A stretch of DNA of 64,000 nucleotides from contig CM051455.1 in NCBI GenBank assembly GCA_028274465.1, positions 72,646,985 to 72,710,984 of the forward strand, read 5' to 3'. Source of the DNA: Plantago ovata (Eukaryota > Streptophyta > Magnoliopsida > Lamiales > Plantaginaceae). Position numbers and translations under genes: made by a program. The notes below the pieces were generated by a model. That model saw nothing but the letters and a program-made list of their open reading frames with translations, was not told the DNA's origin and searched no databases. This document shows, in pieces, positions 45,877-57,303 of this stretch (position 1 is its first letter; each line of letters starts with the position of its first letter).

Positions 45877-46798
45877 AAAGGGAACACTCACTTGGTTGCT
45901 GAAACGGGTACTCAGCAAGCAAAAATTGTGCTTAATTTTTCATTACAATCCCTTGAAAGTCCGTATGTGTCCGTATGTTTCTTAAGAAAAATATGGTTCC
46001 TTTAAACGATGGTTACAAATATTTGCTGAAACATGCATTCAACAAATGTTCCTTCAAACTGGTCATTTGTTAGGAAACTTGATTACTTACTGAACCGGCA
46101 TTCAGTAAAGTAAGAACGTATAGATTGCTGAAACAGGTATTCAGACAATCAAGGATACTGAAACAAGTATTTAAGTATCAAAGATGCATTCTGAGACGGG
46201 AACTCAACAGAAAAGAAAAGGATTTACTGAGACGGGAACTCAGTAACCTTTTTGGTCTTAAGAAAATAGATATAAAATTAAGGGGGAATTGTCAGCAAAT
46301 ACATGGCTAAGTAAGTGCTAAAAAGAATCTCTTTCACTTCAGCAAGCTATTAGCCACTGAAGTGATGAATTAAATCCCTTGATTAAAGGTAAAATCCAAT
46401 ATGACGTTAATCTTGGCACAAATACACTTGATAATAATCATGACATGAAATACAATCGTGGCCATTGATTAAATTCAGTTGTTGATCCAACGGTTAATCT
46501 CATAAAGTAAAAGCAGGCTCTGACAGTTTCAAGTTAGTGGACCACTACGCATTAAATGCAAATGACACCACAAACTCCATGTTCTCTGTTTTGCCCTTGC
46601 TGAGAACTCAAATTCATTGAGTGTCTCACACAAACAGAGATACTATAAATAGGAGGAGTTGAACAAAGAAAAAATTCTTTGACTCCCAAATTTCCTTTCT
46701 CTACAAATTAAATAGCCTGTGCTCTGAGAACATTGTACCTCCGGTCATAACGCATCTTTGTTCGTAAATTTTCTCTCCTTACACCCTACTATATATTG
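45877..46798 (+). other. Spacer with internal purine motif and TATA box (copy B)
   Basis: No ORF. Repeated TGCTGAAACNGGNATTCAG-like motifs; AAGGGGGAA at 46280-46288; TATAAATAGG at 46644-46653. Colinear with 15377-16354. Confidence 0.65.
46644..46653 (+). promoter_or_regulatory. TATA box ahead of additional ORF (copy B)
   Basis: TATAAATAGG 155 bases before the ATG at 46799, the same spacing as in copy A. Confidence 0.55.
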
Positions 46799-47892
46799 AT
46801 GTCTTCAAATAGACAATCGTCAAGGGTTTCAAAAGCCTCAAAGGCAGATAGTGCTGGAACAAGCACTGCTCCTACCCCGACATAAACTCCGGTACAAACT
46901 CCAACAGTTAACAAGGTGAAAATCATTCTGTCAAACGACAGAATTTCACAGAGACCCATTCCTCCTGCATTTCTAAACACTGAAAAGTGTGAACAGATGA
47001 TGCAATGGGGAGGTTTCTCCAAAGAGAAGTATATCAAATACTTCTATGAAAAAGAAATGGCATCTGAAAACCTTGAAGCTTTGAGCTATATAAACCAACA
47101 AGGTTTGCTCTACTTCATCAGAGCCCATCCCAAAAAGGTGAGTGTTGTAGATACAATGGAATTTTACAATAACGCTGAGATTCAGACAGTCACCGATGAA
47201 CAAGGAATCACTCAAAAAGTGATTTCCACAACTGTTCAAGGTAAACAAATCGTCCTGAAATGGACTGATTTAGCAACCATCTTTCAGATTCCAACCACTG
47301 GAACTAAAGATGATGTTACTGCGACTGAAGATGAGATTAAGGCTTTCTATAGTGATGTTAGAAATAACAACATGAAGAAAAATGAAATTGTCCCTGTGAA
47401 TTGGGACAAATCAACAAAAAGTAAGCATATCTCTTACTCCCTAGGACTGGTTGCTTTGGTGATTATCAAAGTCCTAGACTCCCAAGTTTGAGGAATTGAC
47501 CAAGTCGGCCTGATCGCAAAGATGACCGTTGCTAAAACATATCCATGAAAATGGATCTGACATCAACTGGGCGAAATACCTCTTCAATTTACTTGTTGAA
47601 TGTATTGTGAAATTCAAAGTTAAGGTGGAAGACAACACTGTCTCACCAATTTGCCCAATCATGTATGGCTTAAAGATCTGCTATATCTTGAATCATTTCA
47701 AGATCAAGCTCAGAAACCCACTGCACATAAACAAGCCAGTATGCAATGTGGGAAGATCTTTCTACAATCAGCACAAGCCTTTGGATGCTGATAAGAAGAA
47801 ATCCAAGAAAGCAACTGACTCCAACGTTGCTGATGTTGATGTTGTTGTTGATACAAAACTCCCAGTAAGAAAAGGAAAGTTGATGATGATAC
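46799..47892 (+). pseudogene. SIRE-like additional ORF, N-terminal part (copy B)
   Basis: ATG 46799 opens MSSNRQSSRVSKASKADS. A stop near 46883 breaks it; the frame is open again from 46916 for 191 codons, with TEKCEQMMQWGGF, DTMEFYNNAEIQTVTD, TVQGKQIVLKWTDLATIF and YSLGLVALVIIKVL. A stop at 47489 is followed by recognisable continuation (VKVEDNTVSP, VCNVGRSFYNQ). It ends at GATGATGATACTCAG, where the Ty3 LTR TGTAATGCCC begins. Copy A reads on at the same point with GATGATGACACTCAG. Confidence 0.75.
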
Positions 47893-48299
47893 TCAGTGTA
47901 ATGCCCGACTAAAATAAATTAAAAATAAATAAATAATAATAATAATAAAGTAATAATCATAATAAAATAAATAAATAAAATAAATAATTAAATAAATGAG
48001 CATTTACATGCAAATTCTTTACGACTTAACAATTTGTATTATCGAACATTTGAATTAGTCTAGTAGTCACTAGCAAATTAGCCTACTACTTATCCATATT
48101 TCAATCACATGTTTCATTAATTGATTTATTTATGTACATTTTTCTCTTATAAGCTAGTAAAAAGATAAGTATGAAATTTACCTCAAATTGAAAGTTAACA
48201 TTTGTATGAAAATGAAGCTAAAAACATGGCTTCATGGGGAGAGTTACACAAATGAGATTTGATGTAATTATTAGGGAGATTTAATGAAAACAAATTTGA
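47893..48299 (+). repeat. Ty3-2 5' LTR, left part
   Basis: It begins TGTAATGCCCGAC directly after SIRE-like coding sequence, then a run of ATAA repeats like the T-rich/AT run at the start of the Tekay LTR. I assign it to the LTR whose end is at 52789, because the two pieces flank an Athila-like insertion. The inner border is approximate. Confidence 0.5.
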
Positions 48300-48353
48300 T
48301 GAAAACAAATTAAACAGAAAAAAGGTGTATAGTCCCCGGCAACGGCGCCAATT
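48300..48353 (-). other. tRNA-Asp primer-binding site and leader start (minus strand)
   Basis: On the minus strand, TGGCGCCGTTGCCGGGG lies at 48350-48334, three bases after the end of the inverted LTR at 48354. The next 30 bases match the leader at 27491-27530. Confidence 0.85.
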
Positions 48354-49599
48354 TGATGAACGTGTCAGATTCAGTCAAATAAATTTGTAATAAGCCAAAG
48401 GCAATCCACAACTACAACGAAAACCGTAGTGTAGCAGTAGAATGACTCGAGTGTCGTTCTCTCAGGACTATGACTAGCTTTATCTATTTAATCAAGATAA
48501 TATAAAACAGCAGATAGAAAGCAATAGGGGGTTTTCAAGCAGATAATGGAGGTTGGTGATAGTATGGTCCTTCTTAACATAATGGGTCGATAATCATGCA
48601 TAAATTCCTCGGTCTTGCATAGAGATCTTTGAATGAATCTTGGGTCCTGTTGTAAGTATTGTGCACTACGAAGATAATATGGGTCTGACCTGTCAACAAC
48701 TAACGTCCTATTGTGTTCCGTAATCATTCAACACTACGAAGATAATTTGGTCTGATTGACCGACAAGTGTCCTACTGTGCATAATGATCAATACAACATA
48801 CGAGAATTTTGGTGTTCACCTCATCAACGAAATAAAGCAATGACACGGAGTATAATGCGCGGTATAGCCATTAGCATGATTATCTTCCCTCGCTAAGAAT
48901 TCACATACTACCACCAACGATAAATTTAGTTACTCATAATGTGCATGCAATCAGTAGCAATCATAGAAGAAAACATATTGAAAGAATATAAAATAAGTAG
49001 ATAAAAGTTGTAAGATACAAAGTTACCGAAGGTTGTCAATCTCCGGATGATTGCGATCCTACGCGCTCCAATCTGCTATGAAAAAGTATCCCCTAAGCTA
49101 TGGAACTCCCAGGACAGGCCCCGGGAAGTTCCTACCTAAAACTATAGAGAGAGGTGAGAAAGTAGGCTTGGAAAGATATGATTTTCGGAGAGAAAACTCG
49201 CAACTATATATAGGCCCGAAAAACTTCTGGGGCGGTTCGCCCCACAGTGTAAACGCGGAATTTTCGCGTTTTCGACGCGGTTTTGGATTTCTTCACCTTT
49301 TCGGACTCGGTTTCAGACTTCTAATGGTCTTCTAACCTCCAGATTCGACCCCTAGACTCCAATTCCTATCCGGAAACCTTCAGATACTCCAAATAGGCTT
49401 CTGGAACACCAATTCCTTGTAGACTTCAACATAATTGCCCGTAAAACTCCGAATTTCAACCAAAACCTGTAAAATAAAATCTAAAGGGAAACGTGACACT
49501 ATTCTAATAAAATGTACTAAAATATAGCTAAATTAACATAGAGGATAACTAAATTAGGTGAAAAAGACTCGAATGAAAGTGTAAAATACACATTCATCA
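48354..49599 (-). repeat. Athila-like LTR (minus strand) with PBS
   Basis: The minus strand starts TGATGAATGTG at 49599 and ends GACACGTTCATCA at 48354. The GC-palindrome array is reduced to one unit (49227-49246). The PBS next to it marks it as a 5' LTR. Confidence 0.88.
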
Positions 49600-50512
49600 A
49601 GGGGGTTACACTTTCATTAGACTTGTTTTTCGTTTTTAGTGTGTGTTGTGAGTTTAATTTTTCCTTTTTCGTAAATTTTGTACTCCAACCAATTATTTTG
49701 AACAGGTTTGGGGAGGTCGTTTGTGTGTCATTTTTATTTCTTTTTCGTTGTGCTATTGCTGGCTAAAAAAAATTAAAAAAAAAGAAAAAAAGAAAAAATT
49801 CCAGGAAAAAAAGAAAATAAAACTGGAAAAGAAAAAAAAGAAAAAAAAGAAAAAAAAAAAGAAAAGACCCCAAAAAAAGCAAGAAGGGTCCAAAAAAAGA
49901 GCCAAAAAGCAGTTTAGCAAAGTGTTGTGTCTCATCTTCCAATTCTTATAATGTTCGTAATCGTGAAGTAATTTTTATCTTTCGTTTGTTTGAATGTCAT
50001 CTGTTCTAGACCACCCTCGTCCTGCCATTCAGGAAGTGGTGAATAGCTTAAGGCTTAGCTTGAGAGAAGGGTAGAATAGGGGAGTGTTGTTCTTTTATAG
50101 GGAACCCTCCTTCGTTTGATGAGAGCCAGTATTGGTTCGACCTCTTTGAGGAAAAGTCTTAACTTGGTGAAAAGCAGTAAGTCCTCAATTTCATAGGCAC
50201 GGGACAACCATTCATATTCTAACATGTTTCATTACGTCGTCACTGACTAGGTCCAGGTAGAGAATGTTACGAGAGACTATCTTGTCTTGACATAAGTGCT
50301 TATGTGAATGTGTATAAATCAATCGAGGCATTCTTCAACCTATATTCATGTTATGATTTGTGTGTTTTTGTTCATATGTTTTTTGATAGATTCAATAGAT
50401 TAGTTCATTTCATTTGGCATGAGACTCCATTTTTTGTGTTGCATTGTTTTTTTTTTGCATTAGAGTCTAGCTTAGTTGCTTGAGGACAAGTAAAGGTTCG
50501 GTTTGGGGAGTT
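49600..50512 (+). other. Athila-like 3' internal region (forward)
   Basis: It begins at the GGGGGTTACAC found between the twin hairpins of 30444-30578, keeps a degenerate second hairpin (49687-49708), the A/G tract (49765-49910) and the PPT GGTTTGGGGAGTT. No ORF. Confidence 0.8.
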
Positions 50513-51716
50513 TGATGAACGTGTATTTTACACTTTCATTTGAGTCTTTTTTCACCAATTTAGCTATCCTCTATGTTAATTTAGCTATATTTTAGTGCAT
50601 TTTATTAGAATAGTGTCCCGTTTCCCTTTAGTTTGTATTTTTACAGGTTTTGGGTGAAAAACGAGATTTTCCGGGCAATTATATTCAAGTAGACAAGGAA
50701 TTGGTGTTCCGAAGGCCAAATTGGAGTATCTAGAAGATTCCGGATAGGATTTGAAGTCTAGGGGTCGAATCTGAAGGCTAAAAGGTCACTAGAAGGCAAA
50801 AACCGAGTCCGAAAAGGAAAATAAATCCAAAAAAGTGTCGAAAATGCGTTTCAGCCGACAGAACCTCCCGGGCAAGTCGCCCCGGACGTGGGGTGAATCG
50901 CCCCACACCAGGTGAATCGCCTGGTGTGTGGGGCGACTCGCCCCACACCTGCCGTATCACTATATATAGTTGCTCAGTTTTCTCCGTTTTTCATACTTTT
51001 CCAGACCTTTTCTCTGACCTTTCTCATTAGTTTTAGGTAGGAATTCTCTAGAGCCTGTTCTGGGGATTCTTATTAGAAGATACTTTTTCTTAGCATTTTG
51101 GAGCTTGTAAGATCGCGATTCTTCGGAGATTGACAACCTTCGGTAACATTGTATCTTACAGTTTTTCTATTTATATTTATATATCTTTCAACATGTTTTC
51201 ATTCAATCTTGCTATGATTTCTGTTGATTGCATGACATCTATGAGTAGCTAAACTTCTCATTGGTGATAGTATGTGATTTCTTAGCGAAGGGTTAATAAT
51301 TATGCTAATGGCTATATCGCGCATTATACTTTGAGTTATTGCTTTATTTCTTTGATCTATCTAAAACCTCTATCTTCGTAGTGTTGAATAATAACGGAAC
51401 ACAATTGGACAATTCATTGATCAAAGATCTCTATGCAAAATCGGGGACTTCATTTATGATTATTAACCTGCTATGCTTTGAATGACCATACTATCACCAA
51501 TCTCCATTATCTGATAAGAAAAACCTTTGCTAAGTCGTCTGTTGATTTTATATTCTTAAGTTAGATTAGATAAAGCTAGTTATAGTGCTTAGAGATCGAC
51601 ACTCGAGGTTATTTTACTGCTGCACTACGGTTTTCCTTGTAGTTGTGAATTGCCTTTGGCTCAAAACAAATTTATTTGATTAACTAGAATCTGACAAGTT
51701 CTAAACCAGTTCATCA
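50513..51716 (+). repeat. Athila-like 3' LTR (forward)
   Basis: TGATGAACGTG to CAGTTCATCA. GC palindromes at 50867-50950, TATATATAG at about 50963. The end differs from other copies by a CTAAACCAG-type extension. Confidence 0.85.
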
Positions 51717-52789
51717 GGTCGTATCTAAGTGGCAAGCGTTTAAGGTGAGGTGGTTTTATTCCTTTATTGCAAACCCTTCGGCATCCGGCCCTGAGGACAT
51801 TGACAGACTTACTTAAATATTGCAATATTTTCTTGAGCCTAATCTCTTTTCTTACTCCATGTACGTATCTCATCCATCACATATATCATTTGGGCCTGAA
51901 TCATTTTCTTGATGTTCTAGTTCTGATGAAATTGATTATGGAATCTCTAAATAATGGTTTATGTAAACACCGAGTCCATGATGATCATTTGTCTATATTA
52001 ATTTATATGACATCTCTTGATATCTGTTGTTTCGATAATACATTTCACTTCACCCTTGAGGACGCTCATGGGAAGTTTGGCCATGGGTTATTGATGGATG
52101 GCCACTGGGTAGTAAGGCCTACCAGTTTAAGTCATACCAATCATTGCCTACCTTTTTTGGGACACCGTGTGTAGTCCGAGTTGGTTATACCCCGTGATCC
52201 GAAATGACATGTACTTGAGCATGTCTTTTAATTTTGTTGACGTCGCGCCTCAGTGAAGTTATAAGATAGCATTATTCGGGAGTCATTAAGGTTGGTCATA
52301 TGAGTTAGGCCTATCTTATGGCCCTGTGTATCTATTCTTGTCACTAATTTAAATGTTGTTGTTTCGTCTTAACTTTACTTCTTAATCTCCTTAATACTTT
52401 GCCATCATTTTTTTTAAAACCTCACTAAGTTATCAAAAACTTACCCCTCTTTTGTTATCTGTCTAATCCTCAGAATAAAAGCGTAGGAACGGTCTCAAGG
52501 AATAAGCTGGATCGGTTTATCTCTATAACATTTTAGGTTGAAGTAGTTAATATTATAAATAAGAGACTAACCTTAGTATGATAATGGTTTGGTACTCCAT
52601 ATGTGTATTATATTACTTTATTATGATAAATAATTCCGCTGTAATATTCACCACTTTTGTGAAATAAAATATTAGTTTGCTTTGTATATCTTTTGTTTAT
52701 TGACCTGTCCTTTTATCAAACTCTAACTCGTGCCGGAAATCATTTTTCCTAACGAATTAGAATTTGATATATACGGAGCAGTCGTCACA
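51717..52789 (+). repeat. Ty3-2 5' LTR, right part
   Basis: Non-coding sequence ending GTCGTCACA, four bases before an iMet primer-binding site. It is interrupted on the left by the Athila-like insertion; the start is taken to be 47893. Confidence 0.6.
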
Positions 52790-52793
52790 TAAA

Positions 52794-52813
52794 TGGTATC
52801 AGAGCCTAGGTTT
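52794..52813 (+). other. Primer-binding site, tRNA-iMet type
   Basis: TGGTATCAGAGCC exactly complementary to the 3' end of initiator tRNA-Met over its first 13 bases. Confidence 0.85.
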
Positions 52814-52951
52814 AAAAATAAAAAAATAAAAAAAATAAAAAAAATAATCATGGTTAATATAGTTTAAAGAAAAAAAATTTAATTAATTAATTAATAATAG
52901 AATTAACTAACTTAAGTAAATAAAATGTTCGATTTATAAATAGTTTTAAAA
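52814..52951 (+). other. Ty3-2 leader, left of Helitron
   Basis: A/T-rich, with AAAAATAAAA runs. It ends in A at 52951, the expected base before a Helitron inserted in this orientation. Confidence 0.5.
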
Positions 52952-52982
52952 CTAGAAATTACGTCGCACGCTACGCGTGCGA
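52952..52982 (-). other. Helitron 3' terminal hairpin and CTAG
   Basis: Stem TCGCACGC / GCGTGCGA with loop TAC at 52964-52982 on the plus strand, and CTAG at 52952-52955. Confidence 0.75.
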
Positions 52983-53250
52983 AGCATTATTTCTTTTGTT
53001 ATTCATGATTGTCATTTAAATATTATTATGTTCCATATGTAATTCTTGTATATATGTCTGTATTAATACAAAATTAATGGTGTATGTATACCTAACAGAT
53101 ATGTAATTGTAACATATTCACTTCATTTTTAACCAAATGTAAATCTCGAAATAAATAACAATGTAATTAAGTATAACAGAAACTATATATGTGCATTTAA
53201 TGTAAATAATTTATCTAGTCATGCGATTAATAGTCCTTAAATGAACGATA

Positions 53251-54200
53251 TTATACGTACGTAAAGTATTCCTCCGATGAGTGAATGATTGCCCGATACA
53301 TATGTACGCTACTGAAACATTCCACTTCGAAATCTGCAATGCAGCTTTCGCATGTAAATTGGTGTTCTTCATCAGGTGTATGTACTGTCATGTGCCTCAT
53401 TATCTCTTGCCGTTTTTCCTCGTCGATGCCTTTTGTTATATCGATGCCGCAATATGGATGATGTTCAAATTCCAAGTGGTCTTGTATCCTTAGGTTTTGT
53501 ATCCTCAGGGCTAAATTACGCCTGCATTTCTTCACATAATCGAGTCCTGACGGCGTACTTTTTATTTTGTTAATTGCTTTCCATCCTTGTAGTCTTTGCT
53601 CTAGATTCAGTGTCAGTAGCTTAAATACTATTGATGCATACTTGTACTCTGGATGGTTTATTATTTTCGTTGACATCTCTTCAAAAAAGTGTTCTCGCCT
53701 TTCCAGGTTTTTGTTGTCGAAGAAGTTGGCCTGAAATTTTAGTAGATATAATTTGAACGTGTTGACATAATGTACTCAATGGTTATTATATTTAATTTAT
53801 AAATGGAGTTTGATACAGTAATTTGCTTACCACCAATGTCCTGTAATAAAACTCTGGATTTCCGGTTGTTCGACATTTGTCGATGAAATCTTGTTCCCAT
53901 GGTGTTGGTGTTTTCCAATTGTTTATTGGAATTCTAAACATGTTGACTTTCTTGTAGAATTCTGGTTCTTCATGTATGCGCTTGTACTTCTTCTACCTAT
54001 CATGTTTGCCATTGTTTTTCAATTTATCTATAATGTTAGTTAATATTAATAAATTGCATTTTAATAACTTACGTGAGGAGTACGCTTCCGCAGTCATGCA
54101 CACAGTGAGTTGCTGCAATGAACATTATCTTTGTTTGGATGTCGTCTGGTAGTCCTGTGAATGAACTGAACTCAAATGTCTTGATTGTCCTTTGTTTCTT
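53251..54200 (-). pseudogene. F-box/TPR-like protein, At1g67623/At2g35280 type
   Basis: Three exons can be read. Exon 54200-54073 has the F-box start FTGLPDDIQTKIMFIAA. Exon about 53993-53831 has EEPEFYKKVNMFRI and FIDKCRTTGNPEFYYRTLV, the hallmark FLxxCxxxGNPEAxYR of this plant family. Exon 53730-53251 has the repeat-like region and the C-terminal Cys motif FTCESCIADFEVECF, ending in TAA. Introns are GT-AG and the last join is in phase. The join into the middle exon meets a TAG, so the gene may be inactive. The family is known as Skp1-binding adaptor candidates. It continues the RPA-like region upstream in the same direction. Confidence 0.6.
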
Positions 54201-54391
54201 CTGTGTTTGAGAAAATTTGAAATTATATCATACATAACTCATTATTTGTGCCATTGCACCTTGTGTGTTGTGTTTAAAGAGCAAAATATATTTGAGGACT
54301 GGATATGGAGCTTTTGATCTGCTTCGAGGTTGAAGTTTATGATGTCTAAATTAATGTTTGAAAATGCATTAATATTTGTTGTAATTATTAC

Positions 54392-55488
54392 CATTTTTCC
54401 ATTTCTGAAAGAGCTGGAATATCCATCTTCGTCAAGATAAATGACTTAGTCTTTGAGTTGAGTGAAAGTTCTCCTAATAATGTGCAATGTAAGAGAGATA
54501 GTTAGTCTATTAGCATAGCATATATATACAAGTTATCAAATATTAATACGAGGTTAATTTATTCATTAAAGATAAACACACCTTGAAATTTGTTCACTTT
54601 AAAGTTGATAAGTGCAACCACAACATTTGTGTCTACCATAAGTGAATGGGTTTGTTCGGTACAACATCATCATCCCATAAGCTAATTATGATTTCATTGA
54701 ACCTGACATAAAATAAACCACAAAATTAAAAAGTACCAATAATATCTATTAGTAATATTTTTAATCATTCGACAAAATATTAACTTACTCTTTGTCAATG
54801 CAGACATACTCATTTATAGTACGGCCGTTACGAGAGTGTGGTGGAGGCTTTGCTTTAATAATCACCACAATTGTATCTGCAAAATAAAAAACATGTGGCT
54901 AAATAGAAGTAAAAACATGGATATTGTCAATTTTAGAGGTAATAAGTTATGGAACACTCACTTATATAATTACCGATGAGAAAATCATTGATTTTCGAGA
55001 AGTGGCAGTCAAGTAAACTTGTAACTCTGTCAGGGTAAGGAATGCTCATCACTGTAGTGCTAGCGGTTATTATCCAAGAGTAACTTGATTTCTTTGCAAA
55101 GATCGATTTGTAGTCCTTTTTAGCGGGTTCTATTTTTGCATTGGATATGATGTATGCCATATCTTGTTGAAGTATATCTTTGTAAAGGTCTATAACTGCG
55201 TCATACATAACTGCATCTACACAATTACCCTGAAGTGTAATAAACATAAGTTACAATATGTACGTATAAATGCATTCTAAAAATAATTATTATAGAATAG
55301 TATGTATGTAGGTAATAGGTATTCAGAATTACCCATTCATCAGCAAGAACGAGTTTTTGATACTTGGTTGCCTTGTTGTTTGATGCCTGCTTAAAAGGAT
55401 TTTTTATTAGAACTATTATTCTAGCCTTCCAATCAACCATTTGATCATCAATAATGCTCAACTGTCTGAATTTTTCCTGTGACATCAT
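54392..55488 (-). pseudogene. Replication protein A-like OB-fold region
   Basis: Five exons fit a plant RPA1-like protein. Exon 55488-55333 starts MMSQEKFRQLS just after an acceptor TGTTGTAG and reads WKARIIVLIKNPF and KLVLADEW. Exon 55229-54974 has DILQQDMAYIISNAKIEP. Exon 54876-54789 has GRTINEYVCID. Exon 54702-54592 has EFNEIIISLWDDDVV. Exon 54473-54392 has KTKSFILTKMDIPALSEMEKW, like the FINPDIPE...LREW segment of RPA. All junctions are GT-AG and keep the frame except for one frameshift in the fourth exon. RPA proteins bind single-stranded DNA; RPA-like genes are known passengers of plant Helitrons. Confidence 0.6.
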
Positions 55489-56270
55489 CCTACAACAGAA
55501 AACGAATTCAAAGTTAAAAGGAAAGAACAAGCCAAAAGTTTAAAGAATATGAACTTAAACAATGAAAGATGAACCTAAACTCTGAAAAATTATCATATAT
55601 TATCAACATCATGCATTCTTGATTTAACAAGCTGAAATATATTCTGGAAGTCTACTTACGATATTTAAATCAACATTACACAACAAGTCAGAAATCATTG
55701 AATTCACCAGAGAAAATAAGATTAAAATAAAATATAATTTGCTTTATCTTCTAAAGGATGAAAAAGCCTTCAAAACATAATATTAGAACCTGAAAAACAC
55801 AAAAAGAAAGCAGCAATTGAATACATAGGATAATTTTATCAAAATCGTGGTAGTCAATAAAATAAAAATTGTATCTTTTTATGTAAAACATGAAAAGAAA
55901 GCTAGTGAATACGGAATGTTGAAAGTTTTACCTGAATGGTATTGTTATTCAAAGAAGGATGACAAAAAGCTGGTTTGTGAGATATATGCACAGTTGCAAC
56001 AGAGGACTCTCCTTTTTCCAAAAATCCAACACACAAAGAATAAACAAAATATATCAGTATTTTTCTTTCAAAAACTTATATTGTTATTAACATTATTTAT
56101 AAATTAATAAAACACCATAGAACATCAAAGAGTTGTAATCAATAAAAAGAAACTGAAGAAAAAAGAATTGACAAAGAACAAACCTTGAGAAAGAGAAGAA
56201 ACCTTGAAAAACAGTACCCTACGCCGTTAGACTGAAACATTATAATATATTATCAACATCCTGGCATGTG
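55489..56270 (-). other. Probable 5' leader and introns of the RPA-like gene
   Basis: AT-rich; donor-like sites at 56186 and near 55931 and the acceptor at 55490 suggest untranslated leader exons. No ORF of note. Confidence 0.35.
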
Positions 56271-56278
56271 TATATATA
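56271..56278 (-). promoter_or_regulatory. TATA box upstream of RPA-like gene
   Basis: TATATATA on the minus strand, about 90 bases before a donor-like TCTCAAG|GTTTGT at 56186 that could end a leader exon. Confidence 0.4.
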
Positions 56279-56612
56279 GTACAAAGTTTCAGCTTTTTAG
56301 AGGTGATATGATAGGATTATACTACAATTCCAATTATAACTCAAATTAGTAGATATTGAGATAGGTTAGACAATACCTAATTTAATTAAAATCCGTAAGC
56401 ATAATTAATTTGGACACTTGTGAAATATAAGTTTGAATCAAACAACAATTCATCATCCTAATGTTCACAAAATTGTCCATAGAAAGAAGAAGTTATCGAA
56501 AATGGATTATAATCCTTTTCTTTTTTTTGATGAAATAATAATAAGTAAATACACAGAGAGTTCATCAATAGAAAACTTTTCCTGAATAAGATATTGAATA
56601 ATGAAAACTCAC

Positions 56613-56807
56613 CTCGCCATGCCTAGGTGTGCTATAGATTCGAAATTTCAAATGAACCAAGAAACAACGACCGAGTTGTAGCAGCTCCGGACTCGACGGA
56701 ATCATCCGCAGTTGAATACGGAAACTGATTCGGAGGAAGTGGTGGTGGAGGAGGTCATACAGATCTGCCGAAAGATCTACCCCCAATTCTTTCATCTTCT
56801 TCTCCAC
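56613..56807 (-). pseudogene. Possible captured exon of unknown gene
   Basis: Minus-strand reading of about 60 codons (MKELGVDLSADLYDLLHH) ends at a perfect donor CGAG|GTGAGT at 56613. Another frame gives a Pro-rich stretch PPPPPLPPNQFPY. I cannot decide the frame or the gene. Confidence 0.3.
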
Positions 56808-56945
56808 TAAAACCCTTGAATCGTCTCTCTCTCACTACAAACAAACCCAAGTCTCAGCTACTCTTCACCCATACCTTTCGATCTTACTCCTACACCTTCT
56901 CGTTTCTCCGAAATTCAACCTCAACTCACAATTCTGGCGGACCTC

Positions 56946-57068
56946 ATGCTGGACTCCGCCACCGCACCGCACCCGGGCGAAACCTCCACCAAGTCCCTTC
57001 TAGACAAGCCACTTCACTTGCTCACTGAGGATGACATTGCGCAAGTCACTCGAGAGGATTGTCGTTAG
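56946..57068 (+). pseudogene. PEAPOD (TIFY4-like) exon 1 fragment
   Basis: ATG 56946 opens 40 codons. After a short variable start, STKSLLDKPLHLLTEDDIAQ and VTREDCR match the N-terminal PPD domain of PEAPOD/TIFY4 proteins, plant repressors of leaf cell division. It stops with TAG exactly where the family continues in the next exon, and no further PPD or TIFY sequence follows. About 150 bases of 5' flank appear to be carried along. The strand is opposite to that of the Helitron genes. Confidence 0.65.
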
Positions 57069-57303
57069 TGGTTTATGGGTTTTGGCTAGAGAGAGTTCAG
57101 GTCTGTGTGGTGTAGAGATAAGAAATGTGTGGTGTGATTGTGTGAAGAAGAAGAAGAGATAAAAGAAAAAGAAGAAAATAAAAGTAACGATAAAAAAGAA
57201 AATTGGAGAAAAATCAGTGGTTGCGTATCCCCCACGCGCGTCTCCTTCACATATTATAAAGAGGTAAATAATGACTTACCTTTGATTTTGACATGTATTA
57301 CAG
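57069..57303 (+). other. Helitron 5' end and Ty3 leader remainder
   Basis: Purine-rich GAAGAAGAAGAAGAG stretches, then TATTATAAAGA. A splice-acceptor-like TGTATTACAG precedes the ATG at 57304. Confidence 0.35.

Larger units (their letters stand above)
52952..57262 (-). mobile_element. Non-autonomous Helitron carrying gene fragments
   Basis: The 3' end is on the minus strand at 52952: an 8-bp hairpin, eight bases, then CTAG followed by T, the Helitron rule. The 5' end must lie before the small ORF at 57304, because the Ty3 leader resumes there; a minus-strand TCTTTATAATATG ending at 57262 is a candidate but is not preceded by A, so that end is unsure. No Rep/helicase is present. Contents: an RPA-like region, an F-box/TPR-like region, a possible captured exon and a PEAPOD exon. 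The right boundary could shift by about 100 bases. Confidence 0.65.

Noticed and set aside
49721..49951. Lys-rich 76-codon ORF
   Set aside because: Translation of the A/G tract; no coding evidence.
51767..52174. 135-codon ORF
   Set aside because: It falls within the right part of the Ty3-2 5' LTR and shows no recognisable domain or codon pattern.
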